Below are positions 1 through 7,593 of a stretch of DNA of 64,000 bases, piece by piece (position 1 is the first letter of the stretch; the number at the start of each line of letters is the position of its first letter). The notes under the pieces were generated by a model that saw only the letters and a list, made by a program, of their open reading frames with translations, did not search any database and was not told the DNA's origin. Location of the stretch: the NCBI GenBank assembly GCA_963730785.1, contig CAVSTF010000010.1, forward strand, positions 682,001 to 746,000, in the 5' to 3' direction. The position numbers and the translations under genes are program-made. Source of the DNA: Bog-473 sp963730785. Lineage in GTDB: Bacteria > Actinomycetota > Acidimicrobiia > Acidimicrobiales > RAAP-2.

Positions 1-387
1 CGTCTTGCGACCGACCCCGGGGACGGTGCACAAGGTGTCGAGATCGTCCTCAAGCACGGCCGTCGACAGGGAGGCCGGGGACAGGACCGCCATGATGGCC
101 AGCGCCAGGGCGGGTCCGACGCCGTGTGATCCCAGCAGGACCTCGAAGCAGCGCCGCTCATCGTCGTGCACGAAGCCATAGAGCACGATGGCGTCCTCGC
201 GTACGTGCGTGTGAATGAAAAGCGTCTGTTCGGCGGCGTGGCCGTTGGCCGCACCGGTGCCGCTCATCATCAGGGTGGCCGCCGTGGTGGGGGTCACGGT
301 GACCCGGTAGCCAACTCCGGCCACGTCCATGATCACTTCGCCTTCGGCTGAGCGCAGCACGACCCTTCCCCGCAGCATCCCAATCAC
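1..387 (-). CDS. ruvA: Holliday junction branch migration protein RuvA, N-terminal part
   Basis: RuvA binds the four-way junction as a tetramer and loads the RuvB helicase for branch migration. About 129 N-terminal residues are visible. They begin V-I-G-M-L-R-G from a GTG codon, as in the OB-fold of the family, and run into the helix-hairpin-helix region (V-P-G-V-G-R-K-T) at the window edge, so the C-terminus and probably ruvB lie outside. The GTG is chosen because AGGAG sits 6 nt upstream and the start overlaps the ruvC stop as GTGA. The gene is co-transcribed with ruvC and should share its SOS control. Recognition rests on the opening motif, the hairpin motif and the ruvC neighbour. Confidence 0.93.
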   Translation of the reverse strand, partial: MIGMLRGRVVLRSAEGEVIMDVAGVGYRVTVTPTTAATLMMSGTGAANGHAAEQTLFIHTHVREDAIVLYGFVHDDERRCFEVLLGSHGVGPALALAIMAVLSPASLSTAVLEDDLDTLCTVPGVGRKT

Positions 388-929
388 GACGCACTCCTCT
401 CCAATGGTTTTTCTCGAGCACTTTTGGCCACCGCCGCGTCGAGGGCTCGGCGCAGCGGCACCGTGGTCAGATGACAGATGGCGAGCGCCAGGGCGTCGGC
501 CACGTCGGGTGGGCCGTCAATGGCCGGCAGTCCAAGGACCCGGGCCACCATCTGCTGGACCTGGTCCTTGGTGGCGGCGCCGTACCCGACCAGCGCCTGC
601 TTGACCTCGTTGGAGGTGTACTGGGTCACTTCACAGCCGGCCTCGGCGGCCGCCACCAGCGCCAACCCGCTGGCCTGGCCCACCGACATGGCCGTCTTGA
701 CGTTGACCTGGAAGAACACCCGCTCAACCGCCACCACGGCCGGCTTCAGATCCGCCACCAGGGCCCGGAGCTCTGTGTGCAAAATGAACAGACGTTCGGG
801 CAACGGTGCCGTGGGATCGGTCTCGATCACGCCGGCGGCCGCGGCCTGCAGCCGGCTAGATCCCTCGTCACGCCCCACCAGGCCGTAGCCACAGCGGGAC
901 AGGCCCGGATCGATCCCTAATACGAACAT
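384..929 (-). CDS. ruvC: Crossover junction endodeoxyribonuclease RuvC
   Basis: RuvC resolves Holliday junctions by symmetric nicking in the cytoplasm, acting with RuvAB. The 181-residue protein has the family length and the RNase H-like acidic residues: D7 in G-I-D-P-G, E69 in V-A-V-E-R, and D142 and D145 in P-D-V-A-D-A-L-A. It overlaps ruvA by 4 nt, so the two are translationally coupled. The ATG at 929 is the only start that keeps the N-terminal strand M-F-V-L-G-I-D. A perfect LexA box spans this start codon, so transcription is very likely repressed by the LexA encoded near 8.8 kb. yebC lies directly upstream on the same strand, the common bacterial order yebC-ruvC-ruvA. Confidence 0.97.
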   Translation of the reverse strand: MFVLGIDPGLSRCGYGLVGRDEGSSRLQAAAAGVIETDPTAPLPERLFILHTELRALVADLKPAVVAVERVFFQVNVKTAMSVGQASGLALVAAAEAGCEVTQYTSNEVKQALVGYGAATKDQVQQMVARVLGLPAIDGPPDVADALALAICHLTTVPLRRALDAAVAKSAREKPLERSAS

Positions 930-943
930 GCGTTCGTAGAGTA
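923..943 (-). promoter_or_regulatory. SOS box and -10 element of ruvC
   Basis: CGAACATGCGTTCG (923-936) is a perfect 14-bp palindrome of the actinobacterial LexA consensus CGAAC-N4-GTTCG, and its centre contains the ruvC ATG. A -10-like TACTCT lies at 938-943 on the minus strand, 8 nt before the start codon, so the transcript is probably nearly leaderless. LexA bound here would cover the transcription start. The palindrome is seen directly; the regulation is inferred from known mycobacterial SOS boxes. Confidence 0.88.
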
Positions 944-970
944 GTCGCCCTCCGAGGTGGAGGGGTGGAC

Positions 971-1720
971 TTACCCTTCGAAGGCGGCGAGTACCTCGTC
1001 GGGGATGTCGGCGTTGGCGTGGACGGCCTGCACATCATCGTGGTCGTCGATGGCTTCGAGGAGGCGGAGGACCCGCTTCGCCTCACCCTCATCGGTGACC
1101 GGGATGGTCGAGGTGGGTTCCAAAGAAAGGTCGACGGAGCTGGGGGTCACGCCCGCCTCATCAAGGGCCAGGCGGACCGATTCGAGGTCTCCCGGAGCAC
1201 AGGTCACGATCCAGGACTCGCCGTTGTCGGTCAAGTTCTCGGCGCCACCCTCCATGGCGATCTCCAACACCTTGTCTTCATCGAAGGACTTGGGGACGCT
1301 CACAATGCCCTTGCGCTCGAACTGCCAGCTCACCGCCCCCGGCTCGGCCATGTTGCCGCCGTTCTTGTTGAAAAGGTTGCGGATCTCGGCCCCGGTGCGA
1401 TTGCGATTGTCCGAGAGGGTCTCGACCATGATGGCCACGCCGCCGGGGGCATAGCCCTCGTAGTTGATGGCCTCGTAGCGCACGCCCTCGAGCTCGCCAG
1501 TGCCCCGCTTGATGGCCTTCTCGATAGTGTCCAGCGGCACCGACACGCTCCGGGCCTTTTGATACATCGTGCGCAGGGTGGCGTTGGAGTCCATATCGCT
1601 GCCGCCCTCCCGGGCCGCCACCTCGACCTGGCGGATGCACTTGGCGAAGACCTTGGCCCGCGCGGCGTCCTGGGCGCCCTTGCGATATTTAGTTGTCGCC
1701 CACTTCGAGTGACCCGACAT
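971..1720 (-). CDS. yebC: YebC/PmpR family protein (TACO1-like)
   Basis: A 249-residue cytosolic protein of the YebC/PmpR family. Members are described as transcription regulators or, more recently, as ribosome-associated factors that relieve stalling at proline stretches. The N-terminus M-S-G-H-S-K-W-A-T-T-K is the family signature, and the length matches the usual 240-250 residues. The ATG at 1720 follows a strong GGGAGGAAT Shine-Dalgarno. It ends 41 nt before the ruvC start, but ruvC has its own LexA-controlled promoter, so the two need not be one transcript. Function at the residue level cannot be derived from sequence alone. Confidence 0.95.
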   Translation of the reverse strand: MSGHSKWATTKYRKGAQDAARAKVFAKCIRQVEVAAREGGSDMDSNATLRTMYQKARSVSVPLDTIEKAIKRGTGELEGVRYEAINYEGYAPGGVAIMVETLSDNRNRTGAEIRNLFNKNGGNMAEPGAVSWQFERKGIVSVPKSFDEDKVLEIAMEGGAENLTDNGESWIVTCAPGDLESVRLALDEAGVTPSSVDLSLEPTSTIPVTDEGEAKRVLRLLEAIDDHDDVQAVHANADIPDEVLAAFEG

Positions 1721-1745
1721 ATTCCTCCCTCAGTAACGGGGGCCG

Positions 1746-1751
1746 ATTGTA
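1746..1751 (-). promoter_or_regulatory. -10 element of yebC
   Basis: TACAAT on the minus strand lies 25 nt upstream of the yebC ATG, leaving room for a short leader with the GGGAGGAAT ribosome site. No convincing -35 was found at 16-18 nt. Confidence 0.5.
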
Positions 1752-1788
1752 GCGATGACTTTTCCCATTGGCTGTCGTCTACCTCTTT

Positions 1789-2244
1789 GTGACCACCCAA
1801 TCAGCTCCCACATCCATCGGTGAGGAGGCGGCCATCCGCTCCCTCCTCAATGACCGCCTGGCCGCCCTGTACGACAAGGACGCCGCCCGGCTCGTCGGGT
1901 TCTACTCCCCCGACATCGTCAGTTTCGACCTGGCGCCACCGTTGGCCGAGCGCGGGCCGGAGATCGTCCAGCCGGCCAGCTGGCAACCATGGTTGGACTC
2001 GTGGGACGGGCCCATTGTGGTGGCGCTGGCCCATGTGGGCATGCGGGTCAGCGGGAACCTGGCCTGGTGCCACTCGCTCAACCACATGACCGGCCTGAAA
2101 GTTGACGGCGAGGAAGTGGACCTGTGGTTCCGGGCCACGTGTTGTTTCGAGCGGACGGACCGGTGGCGCATCGTCCACGAACACCAGTCGGTTCCCTTTG
2201 CCATGGACGGCTCGCGCCTCGCGCAGTTGGATCTGGTGCCATGA
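1789..2244 (+). CDS. SnoaL-like (NTF2 fold) protein, first gene of an ECF sigma operon
   Basis: A small soluble protein of about 151 residues with the SnoaL/DUF4440-type pattern: an N-terminal helix pair with A-L-Y-D-K-D, a central strand with Y-S-P-D, and C-terminal strands ending in W-R-I-V-H-E-H. NTF2-like folds of this type are mostly small-molecule binding or isomerase-like domains; the ligand is unknown. The GTG at 1789 is preferred over an in-frame TTG at 1768 because the family normally starts just before the first helix. Its TGA overlaps the ATG of the downstream ECF sigma factor (ATGA), and that sigma factor carries a SnoaL-like domain of its own. The two may therefore sense related ligands or interact; that is inference. 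Confidence 0.75.
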   Translation: MTTQSAPTSIGEEAAIRSLLNDRLAALYDKDAARLVGFYSPDIVSFDLAPPLAERGPEIVQPASWQPWLDSWDGPIVVALAHVGMRVSGNLAWCHSLNHMTGLKVDGEEVDLWFRATCCFERTDRWRIVHEHQSVPFAMDGSRLAQLDLVP

Positions 2245-3266
2245 TCGTCGACATGCCGACGTTGACGGCCGAAAGGGACATCGAGCTCTACCGGGGCGAG
2301 ATCACCGGGTACTGCTACCGGATGCTGGGATCGGTCTTCGAGGCCGATGATGCCGCCCAGGAGACCATGGTGCGGGCCTGGAAATCCATGGACCGCTTCG
2401 AGGGACGTTCCTCGCTGCGGACCTGGGTCTACCGCATCGCCACCAACGTGTGCCTCGATTCGCTGCGCGGCCGGCAGCGCCGTGACCGGCCGATGGACAT
2501 GGGGCCTTCGTCGCCCCCGGAGGTGTCGCACCTCGGTCCGCCGCTGACCGAACACCCCTGGCTGCTGCCCATGCCCGATGCGCTGATCGATCCGGCCACC
2601 ATCGCCGTGGGACGCGAGTCAGTCCGGCTGGCCTTTGTGGCCGCCCTGCAACACCTGCCGGCTCGCCAACGCGCCGTGTTGATCCTGTGCCAGGTGCTGG
2701 CCTGGTCAGCGCAAGATGTCGCCGATCTGCTGGACACCTCCATCGCCTCAGTCAACAGCGCGCTCCAACGTGCCCGTTCCACCATGGCGTCACTTGACCT
2801 CGGCTCCTCGCCACTCGACGCGGCAACGCCCGAGCTGGCGTCGGCCCAGCAGGAACTGCTGGACTCGTTCGTCGAGGCCTTCGAGCACTACGACATGGAC
2901 CGTTTAGCCACGCTGCTGCGCCAGGACGTGGTGCAGAACATGCCGCCGTTCGCCATGTGGCTTGAGGGCCCGGACTCGGTGGTGCAGTGGATGCTGGGCG
3001 CTGGCATCGGTTGCCTGGGATCCCGCCTGCTGCCCACGCGGGCCAATGGGTGCGCCGCCTTCGGGCAGTACCGGCGGGCCGAGACCTTCGAGGATCCGGC
3101 CGACCGGGCGCGAGGTGGGCATCTCCCCTGGGCCTTGCAGGTGATTGAGGTGCAGGACGGTCTGATCTCCGGCATCACCAGCTTCCTGGACCACGAACTC
3201 TTCGCTGTCTTTGGATTGCCCCCACACTTACCGGCCGCCGCAGCCGAGACTGGAGCGCACGCATGA
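2241..3266 (+). CDS. SigG-like ECF sigma factor with C-terminal SnoaL domain
   Basis: An extracytoplasmic-function sigma factor of 341 residues. Region 2 covers about residues 17-85 (Y-C-Y-R-M-L-G-S, then F-E-G-R-S-S-L-R-T-W-V-Y-R-I-A-T-N). Region 4 covers about 128-190 (L-P-A-R-Q-R-A-V-L, then S-V-N-S-A-L-Q-R-A-R). A SnoaL-like domain follows from about 205 to 320. The P-W-L-x-P-x-P-D-A-L-I linker is typical of the SigG/SigX5 group of actinobacteria, whose C-terminal NTF2 domain is thought to act in place of an anti-sigma factor. The ATG at 2241 is chosen for its ATGA overlap with the upstream SnoaL gene; M5 is an alternative. The 3' end overlaps the DUF899 gene by 4 nt, making a tightly coupled three-gene operon. 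No anti-sigma gene is adjacent. Confidence 0.9.
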   Translation: MIVDMPTLTAERDIELYRGEITGYCYRMLGSVFEADDAAQETMVRAWKSMDRFEGRSSLRTWVYRIATNVCLDSLRGRQRRDRPMDMGPSSPPEVSHLGPPLTEHPWLLPMPDALIDPATIAVGRESVRLAFVAALQHLPARQRAVLILCQVLAWSAQDVADLLDTSIASVNSALQRARSTMASLDLGSSPLDAATPELASAQQELLDSFVEAFEHYDMDRLATLLRQDVVQNMPPFAMWLEGPDSVVQWMLGAGIGCLGSRLLPTRANGCAAFGQYRRAETFEDPADRARGGHLPWALQVIEVQDGLISGITSFLDHELFAVFGLPPHLPAAAAETGAHA

Positions 3267-4018
3267 GCCTGCCCGACATCGCCACCCGAGAGGAATGGCT
3301 GGTGGCCCGCAAGGCCATCCTGGCGCGCGAGAAGGAAATGACGCGCGCCAAGGACCTCCTCAACGCCGACCGGCGGCGCATGCCCATGGTGCGAGTGGAG
3401 AAGGACTATCAGTTCACCGGACCCGACGGTCCGGTCAGCCTGCTCGACCTCTTCGACGGCAAACGACAGCTGGTGGTGCAGCACTTCATGTTCGACCCTT
3501 CTTGGGACGACGGCTGCTCAAGTTGCACCGCTGATTGCGATGAGAACTCGCCCGGGCGCCTGGAGCACCTGCGGGCCCGGGACACCAACTTCGTTGTGAT
3601 CGCCCGCGCGCCCTACGAAAAGATCGCCGACTACAAGGCGCGCCGTGGGTGGACATTCCCCTACGTCTCCTCGTTCGGCACCGACTTCAACTACGACTTT
3701 CACGCCACGGTCGATGAGGCGGTGGCCCCGCTGGAACTCCATCTCAAAAACCGCGAAGAGATCGCCCAACCGGAGAACCACAAGCTGCACTGGATCCTCA
3801 CCGAGGAGCAGCCATTCGAGATTCCGGGCTACAGCTTCTTCCTACGAGACGGTGACGACATCTATTTCACCAACTACGTCACCGCACGGGGCACCGAATC
3901 AATGGGTGACTCATATGCCATCCTCGATCACACGGCGCTTGGCCGCCAGGAGGATTGGGAAGAGCCCAAGGGTCGAGCCGAGAATCCCCGTGGACCCAAT
4001 CCAGATTTCGCGACGTAA
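3263..4018 (+). CDS. DUF899 family thioredoxin-fold protein
   Basis: A 251-residue protein of the DUF899 family, which has a thioredoxin/AhpC-like fold. Seen in the sequence: an N-terminal helix (E-E-W-L-V-A-R), a domain start Y-x-F-T-G-P-D-G, then F-D-P-S-W-D-D-G-C-S-S-C-T-A-D-C with cysteines at 85, 88 and 92 in the place of the redox loop, and a late F-F-L-R-D-G-D-x-I-Y-F-T-N-Y. The substrate is unknown. It is the last gene of the SnoaL-ECF-DUF899 operon (ATGA overlap), so it is probably an output of that sigma factor, perhaps in oxidative or electrophile stress (inference). DUF899 genes occur next to ECF sigma genes in other bacteria. Confidence 0.87.
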   Translation: MSLPDIATREEWLVARKAILAREKEMTRAKDLLNADRRRMPMVRVEKDYQFTGPDGPVSLLDLFDGKRQLVVQHFMFDPSWDDGCSSCTADCDENSPGRLEHLRARDTNFVVIARAPYEKIADYKARRGWTFPYVSSFGTDFNYDFHATVDEAVAPLELHLKNREEIAQPENHKLHWILTEEQPFEIPGYSFFLRDGDDIYFTNYVTARGTESMGDSYAILDHTALGRQEDWEEPKGRAENPRGPNPDFAT

Positions 4019-4024
4019 GGCGCG

Positions 4025-4384
4025 TTACCGCTTCGGCGTTTGGAACTCGGGCTGATCGAGAAGACGGAGCCACCTTCCGTCGGGCTGCCGACGTACGACC
4101 TGGGCTCGCGCGCCTGACCCGTCCTTGGGTGGCGTTGACGTCAGCGCTATGTCTCCACTGATCAGTGTCGGGAGCGGCTCTTCCGGCTGGAACTTTGGAA
4201 CGTTTTTCAAGTTTTCTTCCCAGAAGGTACGTATGGCATCGCGGCCGCGGGTCACCTGGCCCGGCGGATACGCCATCACGGCGTTCTCTTCGTACAGCGC
4301 CGCAATGCCTGCTGCGTCCTTGGCATTGGCCCTTTCGACAAACAAACGAGTCAGGTCTTCTGGCTTTTGTGCTGATGTCTTCAT
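4025..4384 (-). CDS. SnoaL/DUF4440-like small protein
   Basis: A 119-residue NTF2-fold protein with the hallmark A-N-A-K-D-A-A-G-I-A-A-L-Y-E-E-N-A-V segment and a terminal strand R-W-L-R-L-L-D-Q. Proteins of this type include uncharacterised ketosteroid isomerase-like enzymes; the function is unknown. The ATG at 4384 is chosen over an upstream one at 4396 because a perfect GGAGGT Shine-Dalgarno sits 4 nt before it and the family starts near the first helix. It is convergent with the DUF899 gene (6 nt apart) and is the third SnoaL-type domain within 2.5 kb, the others being the standalone protein and the sigma factor C-terminus. Confidence 0.8.
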   Translation of the reverse strand: MKTSAQKPEDLTRLFVERANAKDAAGIAALYEENAVMAYPPGQVTRGRDAIRTFWEENLKNVPKFQPEEPLPTLISGDIALTSTPPKDGSGARAQVVRRQPDGRWLRLLDQPEFQTPKR

Positions 4385-4442
4385 GGCTACCTCCATCCGG
4401 AGATATACCCATTGACCCGCGAGCCTGAACGCAATCGCGGTG

Positions 4443-5033
4443 TTACGAAGGCCTGGTGGCCGCGTTCAGGACAGCCTCGACGTCATCGGCCACGAGTTCG
4501 AAGCCGGCGCCACCGGTCTGCACCGTTGACATCAAAAGGGAGATGACGATGACCACAATGCCGTTGGCCATCTGGTTTGGATTGACTTCAGGACGAACCT
4601 CACCAGAGATCTGACCGTCCCGCATCAACTCCGCCACGCTCTTGCGCAACTCGGCCAATGCCGGAATGTCAAGCAATCGAATGGTGAACTCAGGCTCCAG
4701 CCCGGAAACAATCCTCCGGGCGAGCGGATGGTCGGCCATCCGGTCAACCAAGCCCTGCATCATGAGGCGGCCCCAATGCTCGGGGGAGGTGTCAACCAAC
4801 ACCAGCGACACCGCATGTTCGATCAGACCCGCCACGTCCTCGTCAACGGCAGCCACGAACATGGCCTCTTTGTTGGCGAAGTACGGATACGAAGCCGTGG
4901 TCGACATCCCGGCATCACGACAGACATCGGCCACGGAGGTACCTCTGAAGCCGTCACGAGCAAAGCGTTGAATGGCCGCTTCAAGGAGAGCCTGGCGGGT
5001 GCGGTCGCCCTTGGTCGGGGCGGCGAGGGTCAT
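4443..5033 (-). CDS. TetR family transcriptional regulator
   Basis: A 196-residue regulator. The N-terminal helix-turn-helix (about residues 10-56) reads R-Q-A-L-L-E-A-A, then T-S-V-A-D-V-C-R-D-A-G-M-S, then Y-P-Y-F-A-N-K-E-A, the standard TetR pattern. The C-terminal half is a helical ligand-binding domain with no recognisable ligand class. The ATG at 5033 overlaps the stop of the AurF-like gene (ATGA), so it is the second gene of that operon. The reading frame stays open further upstream, but that part lies inside the oxygenase gene and is not credible. It probably controls the divergent oxygenase/monooxygenase promoter region at 5.99-6.05 kb (inference from position). Confidence 0.9.
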   Translation of the reverse strand: MTLAAPTKGDRTRQALLEAAIQRFARDGFRGTSVADVCRDAGMSTTASYPYFANKEAMFVAAVDEDVAGLIEHAVSLVLVDTSPEHWGRLMMQGLVDRMADHPLARRIVSGLEPEFTIRLLDIPALAELRKSVAELMRDGQISGEVRPEVNPNQMANGIVVIVISLLMSTVQTGGAGFELVADDVEAVLNAATRPS

Positions 5034-5986
5034 GCCGCCGCAGCCGGGCCCAGGTCTCGACCGTGCCGATCGACCCCGGCGGCGCGACGCCAACCCCGTG
5101 GAACCCGGCCGCCGTGGAATGCCTTGGCGTCGAGGAGTGGGTTGAGCAGCGGGCGCAGGGCCTTGTGGCGCAGCGCGGTCCGCCCAGCCGTTGCGTTGAC
5201 CGCCTTCCAGGTTTTCCAGGCTGGAAGACCCACGGTGGCGTAGACACCGGGGTGCACGATCGTGTCGAACATGCCCATGGCGATGCGGGAACCGAGGTAG
5301 CGGACGAGAAAGCGCTGGATCGGACCGGCCGCCGCCCACTGTTCGGGGAAGAGGAGGCGGGCGAAGGCGAGATGACGGGCCTCCTCCTGTCGGTGGTACT
5401 TACTGACCGCCTTAATCATCGGGTCGGTGTCCTCATGTTCCGAGGCCATTTTCTGCAGGAGGTCCGGCACTTCTTCGCCGCTCAAAACGAGCAGGCAAAA
5501 GAGGGCCGGCATGTCCATCAAGAACGGCAGGACGATCTTTTCCAGCACATGGATCAGCGGTCGATCGAGCGGATTCTTGGCCGTCGGACGGATCTGGGTG
5601 AGCAGGCGGACAAAGAGACGCGAGTGCCGGGTCTCCTCCCCCATCTCATGCAGCAGGTAGGTCACCCGAGGGTCGGTCAGATCCCGGCGCCCGACGATCT
5701 CCATGGAGAACCCGGCCATGAGTACCGACTCGAATCGGATCCCGGTCTCGACGATGGAAGCGAACTCCTCACGCGAGAGTCGGCGGCGCTGCTCGGGCGT
5801 CAGCACGTTCAGCACCTCAGGCAGGTCGGCGATGGAGAGCAGTGCGTCCGGAAGCACCTGGCCATCGCCAACCGAACCGGCGACGTCGACATCAGGCTCA
5901 ACGATCCGCTTCAGGGATGCGGTCGACAGCCGCTCAATTCTCTGTTCGGTCGACTTGGTGGGCGTGGTTTCCATTGTTGTTGCCAT
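5030..5986 (-). CDS. AurF-like diiron oxygenase
   Basis: A 318-residue protein resembling the p-aminobenzoate N-oxygenase AurF family: soluble all-helical enzymes with a carboxylate-bridged diiron site. Visible metal-ligand motifs are E-E-T-R-H at 117-121 and E-E-A-R-H at 201-205, with candidate further glutamates near 80-86 and 171-172. The substrate cannot be read from sequence; amines or other aromatics are known for AurF, and many homologues are unassigned. It is followed by its probable TetR regulator (ATGA overlap) and is divergent from a Baeyer-Villiger-type flavoprotein, which suggests a shared catabolic or tailoring pathway. The ATG at 5986 lies 6 nt after a TAAGAT -10 box, so the mRNA is probably leaderless. 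The last 20 residues are Arg/Ala-rich and poorly conserved in appearance. Confidence 0.82.
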   Translation of the reverse strand: MATTMETTPTKSTEQRIERLSTASLKRIVEPDVDVAGSVGDGQVLPDALLSIADLPEVLNVLTPEQRRRLSREEFASIVETGIRFESVLMAGFSMEIVGRRDLTDPRVTYLLHEMGEETRHSRLFVRLLTQIRPTAKNPLDRPLIHVLEKIVLPFLMDMPALFCLLVLSGEEVPDLLQKMASEHEDTDPMIKAVSKYHRQEEARHLAFARLLFPEQWAAAGPIQRFLVRYLGSRIAMGMFDTIVHPGVYATVGLPAWKTWKAVNATAGRTALRHKALRPLLNPLLDAKAFHGGRVPRGWRRAAGVDRHGRDLGPAAAA

Positions 5987-5992
5987 GCATCC

Positions 5993-6046
5993 ATCTTAAC
6001 GAAATAAGGGATTGTGTCAATCACTAATTTCCTTTAGAGTGATCCC
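5993..6046. promoter_or_regulatory. Overlapping divergent promoters with operator-like inverted repeat
   Basis: Minus-strand promoter: TTGACA (6015-6020), 16-nt spacer, TAAGAT (5993-5998), then 6 nt to the diiron oxygenase ATG. Plus-strand promoter: TTGTGT (6012-6017), 17-nt spacer, TAGAGT (6035-6040), then 6 nt to the monooxygenase ATG at 6047. The two -35 boxes overlap by 3 bp, so the polymerases must compete. An inverted repeat ATCACT (6020-6025)/AGTGAT (6038-6043) overlaps the plus-strand -10 and is a candidate operator for the neighbouring TetR protein. The elements are seen; their use is inferred. Confidence 0.72.
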
Positions 6047-7567
6047 ATGACCTTTCCGGCCTCGACCCAGGCTGCCCTCCCTACCCTGCCCTCCCATGTG
6101 CGGATCGCCATTGTGGGCACCGGGTTCTCCGGTCTCGGTGCGGCCATCGCCCTGGCCAAAGCCGGGTACGCCGATGCAGATGTGCTGTTGCTCGAGCGTC
6201 GGGACGGCGTAGGAGGGACGTGGCACGACAATTCGTACCCGGGTTGCCGATGCGACGTGCCGTCGAACCTGTACTCCTTCTCGTTCGCTCCGAACCCGAA
6301 CTGGAGCGAGACCTTCTCGGCTCAGCCCGAGATTGAGCGATACCTACAGAAGACGGCTCGTGACTTCGGCGTCATGGACCGCATTGCCTTCTCGACCGAT
6401 TTGGAACGGGCCGAGTGGGATGAAAGTTCCTTCCGGTGGCAACTCACCACCTCGCGGGGTTCGCTCACCGCTGATTTCCTGATCAGTGGCGCCGGTCCAT
6501 TGTCCCAACCCGCCCTGCCCGACATCACCGGCATTTCAACGTTCGCCGGCACAATGTTCCACTCGGCGCAGTGGGACCATGCGCACGATCTCACCGGTGA
6601 GCGGGTGGCCGTGATCGGCACCGGAGCCTCGACCATTCAGTTCCTGCCCATCATTCAGAAATCGGTCGGGCACCTGACGCTGTTCCAGCGCACCGCTCCT
6701 TGGGTCTTTCCCCATCGCAATCGACCCACTCTGGGCGTCGAGCGGGCGGCCTATCGGTTGCTACCAGCACTCCAGCGTTTCTCCCGCGTCCGCCAATACT
6801 GGCTGGGCGAGGGCTTGTTGGCCACCATGCTGATTCGCAATAGTTCAATGCTGAAGCGGATGGAATCGATCGGTCGTCGCCTCCTGGCCCGACAGGTAAA
6901 GGACCTGGCGCTCCGAGCCAAGGTCACGCCGGATTACACGCCGGGCTGCAAGCGTCTCTTGCAGTCGAACGACTACTACCCCGCCTTGCAGCGACCCAAT
7001 GTCTCGGTGGAGACCGAGAAGATCATTGAATTCGTACCCGAGGGTGTGGTCACCGCCGACGGGGTTGTGCACGCCGTCGACACGGTTATTTTCGGCACGG
7101 GTTTCCACGTCACCGACAATCCGGTGGCCGGTCTCATTGTCGGCAAGGGTGGTGTTTCGCTGCAGCAACATTGGGCGGCGACCGGCATGCAGGCGTATTG
7201 CGGGACCACCATCCCCGGTTTTCCGAACTACTTCATGCTGGCTGGTCCGAATACCGGGATTGGGCACACCTCTCTCGTCGTCATGATTGAGGCCCAGATC
7301 TCGCATGTGGTTGGTGCGTTGAAAGCCGTCACCGAAGGGGGCCACTCCAGCCTCGATGTCCGTCCCGAGGTCCTTGACCGCTGGGAGTCTCACGTACAGA
7401 CCAAGGCGGCACCCACCGTGTGGAATTCCGGTGGCTGCTCGAGCTGGTACCTCGACGAGGCAGGTCGCAACACCACGTTGTGGCCCGACTACACCTTCCG
7501 TTTTACCCGCCAGACCCGCAACTTCAATGCGGCCGATTACCAGTTTTCGGGCACGCCCACCTCATAG
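6047..7567 (+). CDS. FAD-dependent monooxygenase, Baeyer-Villiger type
   Basis: A 506-residue class B flavin monooxygenase. The FAD Rossmann motif G-T-G-F-S-G is at 24-29, followed by G-G-T-W and Y-P-G-C-R-C-D, the local pattern of Baeyer-Villiger enzymes. The fingerprint F-x-G-x3-H-x3-W-D is at residues 166-177 (F-A-G-T-M-F-H-S-A-Q-W-D). A second dinucleotide motif for NADPH, G-T-G-A-S, follows at about 191. Such enzymes insert oxygen next to a ketone to give an ester or lactone; here the ketone is unknown. The alpha/beta hydrolase 26 nt downstream could hydrolyse the ester product. The ATG is preceded at 6 nt by TAGAGT, with no ribosome site, so the mRNA is probably leaderless. Confidence 0.92.
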   Translation: MTFPASTQAALPTLPSHVRIAIVGTGFSGLGAAIALAKAGYADADVLLLERRDGVGGTWHDNSYPGCRCDVPSNLYSFSFAPNPNWSETFSAQPEIERYLQKTARDFGVMDRIAFSTDLERAEWDESSFRWQLTTSRGSLTADFLISGAGPLSQPALPDITGISTFAGTMFHSAQWDHAHDLTGERVAVIGTGASTIQFLPIIQKSVGHLTLFQRTAPWVFPHRNRPTLGVERAAYRLLPALQRFSRVRQYWLGEGLLATMLIRNSSMLKRMESIGRRLLARQVKDLALRAKVTPDYTPGCKRLLQSNDYYPALQRPNVSVETEKIIEFVPEGVVTADGVVHAVDTVIFGTGFHVTDNPVAGLIVGKGGVSLQQHWAATGMQAYCGTTIPGFPNYFMLAGPNTGIGHTSLVVMIEAQISHVVGALKAVTEGGHSSLDVRPEVLDRWESHVQTKAAPTVWNSGGCSSWYLDEAGRNTTLWPDYTFRFTRQTRNFNAADYQFSGTPTS

Positions 7568-7581
7568 GGCGTATTCCTCGG

Positions 7582-7587
7582 TAGCGT
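7582..7587 (+). promoter_or_regulatory. -10 element of the alpha/beta hydrolase gene
   Basis: TAGCGT lies exactly 6 nt before the ATG at 7594 with no Shine-Dalgarno between, the same geometry as the monooxygenase promoter. The hydrolase may thus have its own leaderless transcript besides read-through from upstream. Confidence 0.5.
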
Positions 7588-7593
7588 TTCCCT

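Noticed and set aside
4443..5339. 298-codon extended version of the TetR gene
   Set aside because: The extra 102 codons lie inside the AurF-like gene and are Arg/Pro-rich; the ATG at 5033 with an ATGA overlap fits the TetR family.
5063..6007. Plus-strand open frame of 314 codons
   Set aside because: Antisense to the AurF-like gene, whose diiron motifs are conserved; it is a GC-bias shadow.
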